From Sclerodactyla briareus (lineage: Eukaryota; Echinodermata; Holothuroidea; Dendrochirotida; Sclerodactylidae), in NCBI GenBank assembly GCA_026419785.1, contig JAODTK010004442.1, positions 62,001 through 126,000 of the forward strand: a DNA stretch of 64,000 nt, written 5' to 3'. Both the position numbers and the translations under genes were made by a program. Positions 47,668-59,908 of this stretch are shown piece by piece; within the stretch, counting starts at the first letter, position 1; each line of letters begins with the position of its first letter. The notes beneath the pieces are model-generated. The model was given only the letters and a program-made list of their open reading frames with translations, ran no database searches and was not told the origin of the DNA.

Positions 47668-49422
47668 TAGATTCTGTTTTTTGTTGTCGGTAATTCAGGT
47701 TTATCACGCACACTCGTCCATGAAACGGTCAGTTCATAGTATCAGAATCGATCGGAAATGAGGTGGATTATTATTGTTTTCGTCCCATCCAATGACACAT
47801 AACCGGAGCATTCAGTAAAAAGTTTCATTTTATTGTATCTCATTCAACCTGTTCGAGACGGGATTCCCTGCGGTGAGTCACGATTTCGAGTCAACGCCCT
47901 CGGCATCTGTCTTGCACCAATCAATGCCGATGTGATCTGCTGTGAGGAGGATATTGTTCGCTTTCGGAGTGAACGGTATCATATCAATCTCCTCCATATA
48001 TTCCGGCATACAATATTCTCCCACGTGGGGAACGCGGAATACTCAAAACGGTTTTGAAACAAAATCTGATTTGATAGTTAGAGATACTAAATCAATGTAT
48101 TACAAAATCCTTACGCCCATTCGACTAGGAACTTACGAGATGTCGCAACAATTGACAGATGATGGCGATATGCAGGAATATGAAATATTCATCCAGGCTG
48201 CGGGAATCAAAAGAACAGTGCAGCTACTGTGGGATGTGTGAGCAGGTGATTGTGTGTAGACTTTGACATGTGGTATGTATGCGTGTGTGTGGGAAGTGAA
48301 CATGCGTTGGTGATGCTACGACAGGTAGGCTAGGTGTATAGCGCTCGTACACACATCGATTCCACTACACAGTGATTCGCGATCGCTAGCGGCTGAATAT
48401 CATGGGTTACACTGTGGAATACTGCAGGATTAAACCTCTGTATGAATTTCTATCTTCGTAATCGTATCAAATTGATTGGAAAAGAAACTCGAGGGGATTC
48501 GTTAATCTATTATCACCAGGGCTCCCGTGATTTAATTGAATTCTGCTAAAGGCCTCTATAAACCAGGTATTTATTTGATCCAACTTACTGAGTGAAATAT
48601 CCTAACGTGTCGTATGTCTAATAATACCTGTAGTCGTTAGGCCTAACCAAATGTTTACTCGTACGGTTGTCAGGGCTTGCTGAGCCTGGCCCTTAGTTAG
48701 GGCATGACTAACGTAGAGTATGACTTGTAATTGTAGGATGTATCAGTGATATGTGTGCATTCTGGAACTTGTTAGTACTTAGGCATAGTCCTTAAAATAG
48801 TGTTACAAATGAGTGCGTTCTTTCGAACGGGTATATACCGTACTGTAGTCGCTAACTCGCGACTGAGTATGTTCCGTTTCCCTACACATGTCACAGTCGC
48901 TGTCATCAACACATTAAAAATATCGAATCCCGGCCAAAATGGCGGGGGGGGCGTTCTCGAGATTGGAAAAAACATACCTCCTTCGTGAGACGTGCACAAA
49001 TGATCCTTCAACTTTATTTACCTTCGAGAATGAGTAAAATGCAGTAAACTGTCGTCGGGAGAGAATTCGGGAGAATTAAAGTTTGTCTGCACTTATTCTT
49101 TCCCGACCGTGTTTACAAGTAAGAGCTGAGTGAGGACTGGGTAAGACACTGTGTCAACTAGGTTTTTACTGTTCGTATTTATTGACGTAAATAAACGCAA
49201 CAGACACATCCACATTAAATGTACTCTCTGACTATTCACGTTTCAGCCGCGTTGAAGGCCATCGGGTTCCAAACTAATCATTGTGAAAAAAAAAGCTGGG
49301 TGCTCCAGCTCTGGATATGGCACGTTGTAAATAGATATTATCTCTCTTTGCAGGCCCTCGGCGTGTGGCGGCAGTGGCTTGAAGTTGAATCGGCGTGTGG
49401 ATCCCTGTGGTTGCTGTAGAGA

Positions 49423-49444
49423 GGGGGAGGGGAGGGGTTAGGGG
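49423..49444. other. G-quadruplex motif
   Basis: Four runs of four or five G are separated by A, A and TTA. This satisfies the standard quadruplex pattern with very short loops. It is followed by a long purine-only stretch to about 49475. It is not within a recognised gene. Confidence 0.75.
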
Positions 49445-52218
49445 AGGAAGAGAGACGAGAGAAAGAGGCGCATGGAAATGGAGAAACAGAAACAGGAAAT
49501 CAATGTTATTCATTGACATTTGTCAGCAGATAATTTTTAGGGGATTGCGTAATGGAAAGTTGTGGTCGCTGTGTGAAACTGCATATGGTATCTGAGGGGA
49601 TTTTCTGCAATGACTAGATACGTGTCTTACTGGAAAAAAATAAACAAACAATTTGTTAGAGCCAATACACTACATGGGTGAGATACTTGTATTACACTCT
49701 CAGACACTATCTCAGTTACACAATTATGTATAGATTGCACACACACATCATATGTGACCATGCCAAGTTTTTTCCAATGGGAATTGCCAACAAGTGGGTA
49801 CTATGACATGCTCTATTTTTTACCTTTGACTGCATCTCGCCATAGCAGTGAGGTATGCTATTACCACTTTCCACAAAGGAGGAAGTTTCTATTTTCTCTG
49901 CAACACCTAACATTTTTATAGGGACTTTACAAGTGCGGCGAACATATGGGAAGGACACGAGAAGAATTGGATTTGGGACACGATCATGCCCCCCTCCCGC
50001 CAATGCTTGGAAGCCAACTGCCATTTTCCTAACATTGCCCATAGCATGAAAATGGCTAGAGTTTAGTCTAAATTCAGATCCTGGGGTGTGCTGCTCCCTG
50101 ATCCAGGGTCAATCCATCTTCAGGAGTGGGGGGGGGGGGGGAACATGACGGAATGTGTGTGTGTGGGTGAGGGGGGAATGGAACCTCGCGCCAAAAAAAG
50201 TACTGTGGGAAGCAAAATGAAAATCAATGGAGCATCCTCAAAATGGGAGGGGGACACCCCCATTCCCCTCAGGTGACGCCGAAAAGTCCTTGTTAAAAGC
50301 GGGAAGATACCGGTATGCAAACGGATAAACAACCAGGGTCAGGTATAATGAACATCAGTATGTGGGCTTATATAATTGACGTATGGCATATATCGGCGCC
50401 GAGCTAGCGGGCCAAAAAAAAAATCTGAGGTGTGAGACATGAAAAGTTTCGAGACAAAAAAGAATTGAGCAGAAACATAGCAATCAATGGAAAAATGGCC
50501 AAATTTTCTGCTGATCGACGCGATTTTACAAATCAAAATAATGCCCGAGAATATGCACACATTTTCACGATAGTGAGGCCAATAGCCAAATGTTAAAGAT
50601 TTGTCCACGCGTGGCGATTGTGCTTTCCTCGATGCACCTTGGTCGTCTGTTAGACACGCCCCAGCTATCTCGGCTAAAACCTGCAGCATCTGCTTTGTTT
50701 ACCTACACCAACGGTAGCAAAACCAGTCTGTCTTCCTCCCGTTCTATTGAGCATCCATGATTTTCCCATCCCCTTCCTCCGTCAATGCGTTTCCGGCCGG
50801 ATAGAAATAGTGAAGTATCTTTACGGGCTCTTACCACCCATACGGTAGAGCCCTGGCTTCGAATGGGTCTCGTAATTACTATGACTGGTCCATCTATTGG
50901 CAGGGAAGCTTAGGGTTTTAGGTCGGGACCCAAGGGAAATGAGCCTTGGCCTCAAACCCTGCAGACTGACAAGATTTGGTGAAATAACAGTTTCGGCTGA
51001 ACAGATAGGGGTGTCCCCTCCACTTTGTGTTCAGTGACCGGTAAGGGTCCCAGATGCAAATCTCGTGCTACATTGCAGTCTTTACAGTAAAACAAGTGTC
51101 TGAATAGCTATAGGCTTCCAATTTTCGCGGAATTTTGCATAGTTTCCGACATTCCATTTGAGGAGGATGAGGTGGGCTTGGTGGGGAACTCACCACATTT
51201 CCTTAGGGCAACGAGTCCCTATTCCAAAATTGCCAGTCTCCAAGCGTTCTCCCAAGCGGACTGTCGGGCTCCAAGCGTCCATAAAGTCGTCTCTTGAGGG
51301 CGAAGAAAGATGGCCTGATGCACCCGAGTTGGTAAGGCGACAGGTATAGGCTACCGAAACAGTGTGGGAACGTTTATTGCTAACGTGGAACGCATCCAGT
51401 CCTGAAGGCTGAACGATACCTCATCACCCACCCCAACCCCTCTCCCCTCCCCCCCCCCATCCCCGGAGAAGTTCCTAGGGTATTGATTGGGGTTGAAGAA
51501 GGAAAAAAAATCAATGGTAGATGCATTTTTTCCGAACTTACAATACCCCCTATACTGAAAGGTGAACATTTTGCCTTCCCATTCTTCGTGTCATTTTTTT
51601 AAGGGGGGGGGGGGGGTTCTTGAGAAGTTTTGTAAGCTTTGTGAAAAATGGATCAACGGAGAACGAGAGTTCACAGATATGGGTTCAATGAGGCCATTCA
51701 TCTGAGAACTGGTTCGTGATGTGCATGGACTGTGAGAAACCTCTAGCATTCTTATGCACGGAAGATGGCGACTGGGGCATCAAGTCAAAGTACAGATGAC
51801 ACAAGTAATAACGGCATACAAAATATACTCCCAGGTGCTCTAACCAAAGGGTTATTTATATAGTCCATTCAGAACTGTGCATTTCCGTGGGCTTGGATGC
51901 AATTTGGGCAATCAACACTCCAACATTCACTTCATTTTTGAATTTTATTTGCCACGTTTCCCGCTACTCCCGACGTGAATCTGTGGAGAAATGCCCGAAT
52001 ATCATGCATAGTAGAATACACGAAGGATATTGCGGGCGAAGACGCCCCAAAACTTTCGCTCAATTTCGTGATATTTGATTAAAAAATTTACTTTCGTCTC
52101 ATCTTTTTCCAGAATTTTGCATTTTTGGTGTAATTCGATAATTTTATGCCTATAATGGTCTATGCAGAGGCATAAGAGGGGGGTGTGCGTCCTCAATCGT
52201 ATGTCCACGTCTCCTGCT

Positions 52219-53274
52219 CAGTGGCGTCGCCAGACTTTCATACGGGGGGGGGGGCAGGGGGGCACAGACACAGTCGCACAGACATTTTGCAGTTAGGCAC
52301 AAGAAACTACTATCGAAGGGGGAGCGCCACTATAGGTTGGCGCAAAGCGAAACAAGGGCATATTTTGGTTGCGCACGACCCCCAGATGGCCAGATATACC
52401 TCTCCCGGGCGTTAGGCTGCATGTACCAAGCTTCAAATATAGGCAATTTGTGATCACAAATTTTGTAATCGAGGTGGAAAATTTGAACATTTTGTCAGAC
52501 CTCGGGTCTCATCGCTGCCCGGACTATAATGGTTGGACCGAATGTTCAACAATGTGTGCTCAATGGGGGTAGACTGCTCACAAGTGCGCGCTAGGCACGC
52601 AATTTTTTCACAAAGGTTTCACCGTACAACATTTGGAAAACAGGATCTCACCAGAAAAATTTGGGACATAGCAAATTTCAACTCTACGTCCCAACAGTAA
52701 TGAAGTCATGCCCGAAAAGAGCAGCGAGGGAACTTCGAGTACTGGTATAGCAGTTGACATGGAGAAAGAAACATGCGAATCGACGTATTACATGTAGTTT
52801 GCAGTTCCAAATCGTGTTGAGGCCAGAGGAAGATTACCGGGACGGAGGCTCTTACAAGGACAACTGTTCAGACGGACTTCGTACGGCGGTACAGCCCCTG
52901 TGATTAGTTTGTGCATGTGTTTCGCGCAAGATAGAAACGCATCCCAGCATGCAGTAAGAAATGATGTCATACCTGCACATCAATTTCACTTTGAAAAGCA
53001 TTTATTCTATGGAAGAGGACTGCCGGTACGAGTGGTAGGTGTTGATGGGAACTTTGGTGAGAGAAAAAAAGACAGAACTTCTACTAAATGTTGACTTGTT
53101 CAAACACAAACTGAAAACAATTGAAAAAACATAAAGTTAATGTCTGGTTGTCAAGTGTGATGTCAGCGTTATTGTGCAATTGGATTCTCCATTTGTTTTT
53201 CGAGGTCAGTCCGAGGGGGGAAAAGGGAACACGCCGCCAAGGCTGCCCTTCCTCCTCTTTTGGCGACGCCACTG
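52219..53274. mobile_element. hAT-type element, 1.06 kb, probably non-autonomous
   Basis: The left end CAGTGGCGTCGCCA and the right end TGGCGACGCCACTG are perfect inverted repeats of 14 bp. The flanks are CTCCTGCT (52211-52218) and CTCCAGCT (53275-53282), an 8-bp target duplication with one mismatch. The ends resemble those of the 3.3-kb element at 40872 (CAGTGGCGTC...), so both may have been moved by related transposases. A poly-G tract follows the left end. No transposase similarity was seen inside. Confidence 0.85.
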
Positions 53275-53282
53275 CTCCAGCT

Positions 53283-56200
53283 GACTATCCAGGCAGGACG
53301 TTATTGTATATTCAATTTCATTGCAGAATTACAAAATTGCAATAGCTAATATGCAAATTTGACCAGAACACATTGATCGCTATACAACTGTACAATACCG
53401 ACATCCAATCACGGGTCGTTGTAAATATGCGTGTTAATTGAAAGCACGCGATTTTTGTTGCATTATCTGGATAATGATAACACAACAATAATATTACAAT
53501 TTTTGTGGTATTTGTATTTCACCGTTGCTAATGAATGAAAAATATTCATTTTGGTTGAGTTGGAAAAGGTGGACTGGGCAGTGACGGCGACCTCCAAAAA
53601 GTCGTCAAATATACAATCTGACGATGTCATAAATTTCAACCGGATATCGAAAATTCCAACTGCAAGGTCGCTTTGACCATTTTTTGGGGGTGAGCCCATT
53701 TTTTTTCCTGACCCCCCCCCCCCCGGGCCCAACACCCCCCTGCGACGTCCCTGCATGCACTCCCCTCTTGTCACTGCCGCAGAACCGCAGGTGGAGAAAA
53801 CTGGTAGAGACAATTGAAAATGCTGACAAGGCTCACAGCGCGTGACCTCGGATGGTTTTGGCTCGGCTCGTTCAAGTTACCGGAGGCCTACACTATTAAA
53901 AATAACATCCACCAAACCCATCGGCCTTAAAGTTCACTTTTAAAATCGACGAGAATCCGCCGCCTTTCGTTCCGTACTGAGAAATCTCCGCCAGTGCTAT
54001 CACTTGTGTACCCGCATTTTATCTAATGATTACCCCGGGAGAGAGCTGCTCATATGCGGATTCTGCTGAGGTCATGGGTCAAATTTCCAGCGACACTTAA
54101 AACTGTAAACAAAGTCTGAAAGCCATAGTTTGTGGGGACAATTATGACTTATTTTTGACATTCTAAACATTTTAATAGAAGAAACCCACCAACTTATCAC
54201 AATTAAGCGTGCCCGTGTCACAGTCGTGATAGATTTAGCCCATAACAACTGCATTCTGGTTGGTTTTAGCCAATATTTCATGGGTCGTTAAGGGTTGTCT
54301 TTAGCCTAACGATAGCTTAGGCTAAGACTGCAGAATTTGGGTACGTGTACGACAGCGACGTGTGATGTAGGGGTACCGGAATGCCACAGTCGCGACGGAG
54401 TCAGCGACTACCGTTACTGTAGCTAGTTAAAACACGTTCTTTCAGTACCTGAGTGGTGGTAACTTTGGGAATTATCAGATGAACCTCCAATCCAACGACT
54501 TGTTATCAAATGGAGACAATTCAATCTCTCACAATTCAGAAATCGCAAATTCAGAAGTCATTCCGAAATGTTCATGTGAATAGGTAATTCGAAAAAAACA
54601 CTTTTAATAGTGAGAAGGTAGGGACCTGAATTCATGCAATGGAATGGAAAAATATCACACGTATGGAGCAATTTCAGTCAAATCAGTGCAGTGCAGCGTG
54701 AACGTCGAAAAGCGAGGGCTTTTCACATAACCACTACTCTGTGCATTGCAATGCTACCGTGGAGTTTTAATATGGCCGCGAAACAGCCCGCTGTATTGGA
54801 AAGTGTTGGGGTCGAAAGAACGCATTTCACCAGTTGGGAACTCATATGTACGGTATATACGAACTCGCAGATAAGCTTCAGGTAGGCCTATGCTGTGCTG
54901 GAGTGCTCAGTCATGCAGAAGTGTAGTCGGCGTGGAGTCATTTGCTTTGCTTCTGGTAGCGCCCCCATTGACAGATGGTGACTTGTGAAAACGGTAACGT
55001 GATTTGCATTTTAAGAGGAAATGAAGTTCAAGCTTCTCATCAATGCTTAATTTTTTTTATGCTCTGCAAGGGGGGCTCCTTGGAAAATTGAACATGTGAA
55101 AAATTTAAGCTAAATATAAATCTTAAAAATATCTTCACTCATAGCGTCAGTTTCTACTGTTCAGTGAACAAATTCAGACAATATTGTTAGTAGTTTTGCC
55201 AAATGTATTTGAGTTGTAAAAATTTCAAATTATGTCTCTGAAGCCCGGTGTGGCGTAATGATATAGGGAAAACGTATACAACTCGGCTCCAGAATATTCC
55301 ACCAAATACACACACCACTCTCCAGGGTTGCATTGTCAGAGAGGCGATCGCGTGAGTGCCACACAGTGTGTGTGACTAGTGTATGTGGATTGGTATGAAG
55401 ACCCAGTGTGTGGTATTCTGTAATTGCTTCGATTGAACACCTCTCAAACAAAAACAAGAAAAAAGAAGAATATTTCCAACTTGGAATTGAAAGAGAACAA
55501 GTCCACAGAAATCCATGTGCTGAAAAGGTAATGTTCATCACATGGGTCTTTTGCAAGACTGTAACTAGGTCAAGGATGAAGATATTTCCTGACTATTTTA
55601 TCCTGATACTAAAACAGCATTTCTATTAAAAAAGTATTGAAATTTAGTATATAATCAATAGATGGTACCTTAATTTGTCAAATGGTTGCCACCGTTATCC
55701 ACATGTCTTGTGAAAATGTCAAATTGCGCCGTATAGACCCACCTGAGGAAGTGCTAATAGATATGTGGTGGCATGTGTGAGAAATGTCTACAACAAACTT
55801 GAAGGAGATATTGTACCATTGTGGGCTGCTCAGGCGTTCATATACTGCACTCGCCCTTATCGCGGTGTCTCCTATATAAAACGGAAAACGGACATCGATT
55901 GTAACTGTTTGGTAATGATGCATGTAGCCTACCTGTAGGCTACTAAGCATTGATTTAGATTAGATCCAGGGCAGGAACACATTAATCATTCAAGTCTGTA
56001 TGGTGTGTTGATAAGCCAATTTTGTGTTCTGGTTGTTTGAGCTCATCATTATGCAATCCTGTAATTTTGTCTGATTCTAACAAACTTCAGAAAAGGTTGA
56101 TTCAGATTTAAACAATATGTTTAATTTAGGCTGAATTTAAGTTTGTCCAGATTTCCATTTCTAAACTGGTGGACATTCAGTTGGAATTAGGAGCTACCTG

Positions 56201-56684
56201 AAGCAAACTGAAGTCTCTCGGCTCCCCTGGCTATGGATGCTTTTAGAATAGATTCTGATATAAATATCCCCTTTCTGAACCTACACTGATATTTCAGATT
56301 CGGATTGTTGAAACTGAAGTAAAAACAGTCACTGAAAATCCTTCCGTAAACAGGTGAGACCAAAGGTAAGATTTCATACTGTAAGTGGAGATACAGGGAG
56401 CGATATGATGTGAAAATCGTACTGTCACAGTACGTTGATATCTAGGTGAATGAAGACAAATAATTGTTGAATGATGCAGGAAGACCATAAACCTATATCC
56501 AATATATACAATAGCTTCATGAGGAAGATATGCCACATTGTTTGAAGTGGTAATTTTGCGTATTCAGTGCTTGTTTCTATTCTATTTGGAAAAAATTCTT
56601 CCCCAATGGAAACATATCTATATCCCTGCAAAGACATTAGCAGACAGTAGAGAACACTTTCACAGAGAGACCATACTCAAGTGG
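53283..56684. other. Intergenic upstream of PARD3
   Basis: A GACGTCCCTG end next to a poly-C run (53709-53760) is a possible single hAT-like terminus without a partner. The remainder has only short frames. No promoter motif can be assigned to PARD3 with confidence. Confidence 0.4.
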
Positions 56685-56810
56685 AATTCATCATACATTA
56701 TACTGTACTTTATGGAAATACCGCACTCCGCATCCGCAATCACTGTATGGGGAGAATTCTACCTTAATGCTTTGAAAACTCATTTGCTCCACAAGGTATG
56801 CCCACTGCCC
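56685..56810 (+). pseudogene. Possible non-LTR reverse transcriptase C-terminal fragment
   Basis: One frame reads ILYFMEIPHSASAITVWGEF and continues YLNALKTHLLHK. The spacing of L-Y, P-H, V-W-G, Y, L-x-x-L and the final K resembles the segment after the thumb of RTE/Jockey/CR1-type reverse transcriptases (LYY...P.L.Y...VWG..Y...L..L...QK). No catalytic YADD/FADD motif was found nearby, so it would be a truncated copy. It lies about 200 bp upstream of PARD3 exon 1, and a chance match is possible. Confidence 0.3.
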
Positions 56811-57015
56811 AGCTTCACTTTGAATTGTTGAGATGGTTTGGCAGTCTATCTTCGAATAGGCCAATTGTCTGTATTTTGCAAATCATTTCAATATTATCTC
56901 AATTAAAATTGTTCTTACATTCTTCCTTAGAATGGCTAAATGTTTGAGATCACAGTGAGCAGCGTGGTCCGCAGAGATCATAGCCTTGTGTGACCCGTAG
57001 GACCATAGCATGACC

Positions 57016-57144
57016 ATGAAGGTTACTGGTGCTTGGCCCTGTCAAGATCATTGTGCCCTGTGGCGAAGGGACACTGACTGTCAAGGACCTCATTAGAGAA
57101 ATTAGAGAATCTATACAGCGCCGGACAGGAAGGCTCTCGGCAAG
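57016..57144 (+). CDS. PARD3: PARD3 / Bazooka (Par-3) first coding exon
   Basis: Par-3 is the PDZ scaffold of the PAR polarity complex with PAR-6 and aPKC at the cell cortex. Its N-terminal PB1-like domain drives head-to-tail oligomerisation. An ATG at 57016 in a favourable context (GACCATGA) starts MKVT. After one extra base, VLGPVKIIVPCGEGTLTVKD follows, then LIREIRESIQRRTGR, and the exon ends at the consensus donor CAAG|GTGAGT (57145). Par-3 proteins start MKVTVCFG, then a strand ending VPCG-G, then a helix with LI or LV and basic residues up to the same exon end. The rest of the gene (second exon of the N-terminal domain, three PDZ domains) is expected downstream and is not convincingly seen before 64000. 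PARD3 and its paralogue PARD3B cannot be told apart from this exon alone, but linkage to CUL2 favours PARD3. Confidence 0.72.
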
Positions 57145-59570
57145 GTGAGTATCATCAGGGGTATATAATGCCTGGAAGGGGTGGGGGGGGGGGGGGGTAG
57201 GCTATTTCTGGTGGCTCCTCCAGGCCTCGTCCAGAGAGTGGAATCCATTGGAGTGGCAGATATCCGACTCTTGTTCCAAGAACTCCACAACCGTCCTAGA
57301 CCAGGTCTTCCTTGGTGTACTTTGAGGTGCTATACCAGGCGTGATTCTTTGGGGGGGGGGAGGGGTGCCTAGTCAGACAGTGTTTTAACACCTTTTGCAG
57401 GCCTCTTCCGATTATCCGAGGGTTTAATTTCTCAAATATTTTTTAGGACTTCGCGCCAGCCGATAGTGCTGCTCCGCTAAGATGTCACCAAATGCCTCCC
57501 ACCCCACGCAAATATTGCCTCCAGCACTACACGGATGCTGTACCAGCAATTTGCAGAACGCCTCCTAAATTATGCCTGATCCAACCATCTTACACCATTC
57601 CATACCGTGACGACTTCCAAACCTCTTATGGATTCTCATAAAAAAGGCGAAGAGGTGTCAAGTGCATTTTCTCCTTGCTCATGGATGGTGGAATGTTGAA
57701 AATCTCTTCATTCAAGTGTCTACCAGGTAGGAGCTCAGTATTGTGAAAACTGTTATTCAACCTGTCCTGGGGTGAGTGGGGTCCATGGACCTCTAGGGGG
57801 TTCCCTGAGGGTCCCCACTCCCCATGTCATCACACATGTATACAACCGCACAAAACTGCCAGTGCACATATGGCATATTGCTTTCATCAGTCAGATTTGT
57901 TGTTTTTTGGGTCAAAGGAGTTGGTATTGAGCACAGTGTTAGCGCTAAGGAATAATTTTTGGGTGGGAATTCCCTCCCAAGAATTTTTTGGGGGGATTTT
58001 CAAATCTAGGGGGACCGTACCTTCCATTCATTTTTTCGCACAAGTTCCCTCACAAAGTTCGGCTTGTTACATATAAGAAGTACGGCATGGGAGAAATTAG
58101 TAGTTTTTACAAGTATTTCTGCCTTCCTACTAGTAATACGGTACTACCAGCAGTCACATGCATGTGTGTTGCCATAGTACGTTGTCATGAATTCTTCTCA
58201 GCTATCGATCGGTATAGGAACCGCGCAACCCTATTGTACACACTATTCTGTGTCCATGGTTGAGAAATCGGTCGGGGAATTCCCGCCACACAAATTTATT
58301 TCTCGGCGGGATTTCGGTGCGTAGTATGCGGGAATCCCGCAATTTCCGACACCTTAGTGAGAACACTATTGAGCAGTTGAACACATTGTGGTGTCCTCGA
58401 GATATGAGTAAATTACAGGACAGAAGGGGGTGGGGTACAGGATTTCTCAAGAGACTCACTAAACCTTGTGGAATCTTTGAGGACACTAAATTTCATTTGT
58501 TGTTGCTAAATTGAGTCTCACTGGACCTACACATACAGTACATTAATCGATACAATGTATTCCCACATTTCTACTGAACGTGCTGTCGTATATGGCAGTG
58601 TCCAATGTTTGTTTTTGTCCCATGATGTGCCATAAACAAGTCTTCAATACTTCACAGACACAAGTGGCCATCATCCAGAGGAGTACAACCCTTGAGTCCA
58701 CATCAACATTTGTTGAAGTTCCTGGTCTTTACGTTGCAAATGCGTGAAGGCATGAAAAGTTTGCTGGCATGAAGCTTCCGAGTTACCCCCCTGGTTCAAT
58801 GATTGGTAATAGCATCGATGAAGATAGGCACATGGCTGGGTGTCATATCTGGGGTGGGGGTTTGAGGTTTGGCAGTTCAAAGTATTCCCGCCCACTGAAA
58901 CCTAAAACAACCACCGTATAACCGGTGCCCGACTTCCGAGCGCAGCCCAGACACGCGCGTACTTACACACACAATATCTCAGCAGAAATTTATAGGGCTC
59001 TACCGAAACATCCAATGGCCGAGTTGGTTTTGTATTCTTGTCAATTAGTGTCTCGTGTAGTTAATCTTTCACGAGAACCTATTACAAAGAAGTGGGCATC
59101 CACACCCTTTAGATGTAAGCCATTCTAAACAGATTCGTGATAAACAATTGATCACATATCGCTGAACGTTTTTCATAAGAAAACTTGATATTGGGATCGT
59201 TCGATCACTAGTATGTGTTTTACTAGCGTTTGTGCGCTAAACTGACGTTAGCTCTGAACCTTGTTGTCAGTTTGGTCACATGTGGCTGTCACTGGAGTTA
59301 TTACATTTTAGGTGCTCCAAAAATTGTGAATGTCTGCAACCTCTCACCACTCAGTACAGTCTAGCCAGTGGCTGCTCTGAATTAATTAACTGTGCGTGCT
59401 CCGAAAATTATAGCGATTTGTTTACCACTTTCATCGTGAGTTTCCTGCTCAGAAGACAGGTTTCGCATATTCCGCAGTTCTATGAGAGATCGATTCGTTA
59501 ACTCACACATATACAGAGACATCACAATATGTGTTACTGGTTAGAAAGGGAAACTTTTTCACTCTTGAAA

Positions 59571-59908
59571 TGTTTATTCTGGCGCATGCAGTCTTCGGAG
59601 TGCTTATCATCACTTTTCCAAAACTTATTCCAAATCTTTACGGAACATTCGCACTGATCGGAATGTTCTTCCTAGGCCCCTTTTGGTGGCATGCGTGGGT
59701 GTGTAGAAATGATTCAGTGATTTTCGCCTGTAATAATTCGCCGTCTGGGGGAACTTCAGTGAAATTTTTGTTATTTATTCATATATCGCAAGAAGGTGTT
59801 GCATCGGTAGTTTCAGCAGATCATTCAGTTATTTCTATGACAAATCATATCGTGTTGAACAACCACAAACTTTTGGTGCTCCGTTTTCAACAATTCATTC
59901 CACCCTTT
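59571..59908 (+). other. Open frame with two hydrophobic segments, unrecognised
   Basis: MFILAHAVFGVLIITFPKLI, then YGTFALIGMFFLGPFWWHAW, would make two membrane helices, followed by about 65 mixed residues. It lies in the expected first intron of PARD3. No family is recognised and no splice pattern was found. T-rich DNA alone can give such frames. Confidence 0.2.

Larger units (their letters stand above)
44209..52210. other. Intergenic between the two hAT elements, no gene recognised
   Basis: Only short frames are seen. There are poly-G runs (46947-46960, 50127-50140, 51603-51616), the TTA tract at 47585 and the quadruplex motif at 49423. A GCCTACGCCCCTGCG word at 46311 resembles one end of a transposon; its partner was not found. 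Confidence 0.4.
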
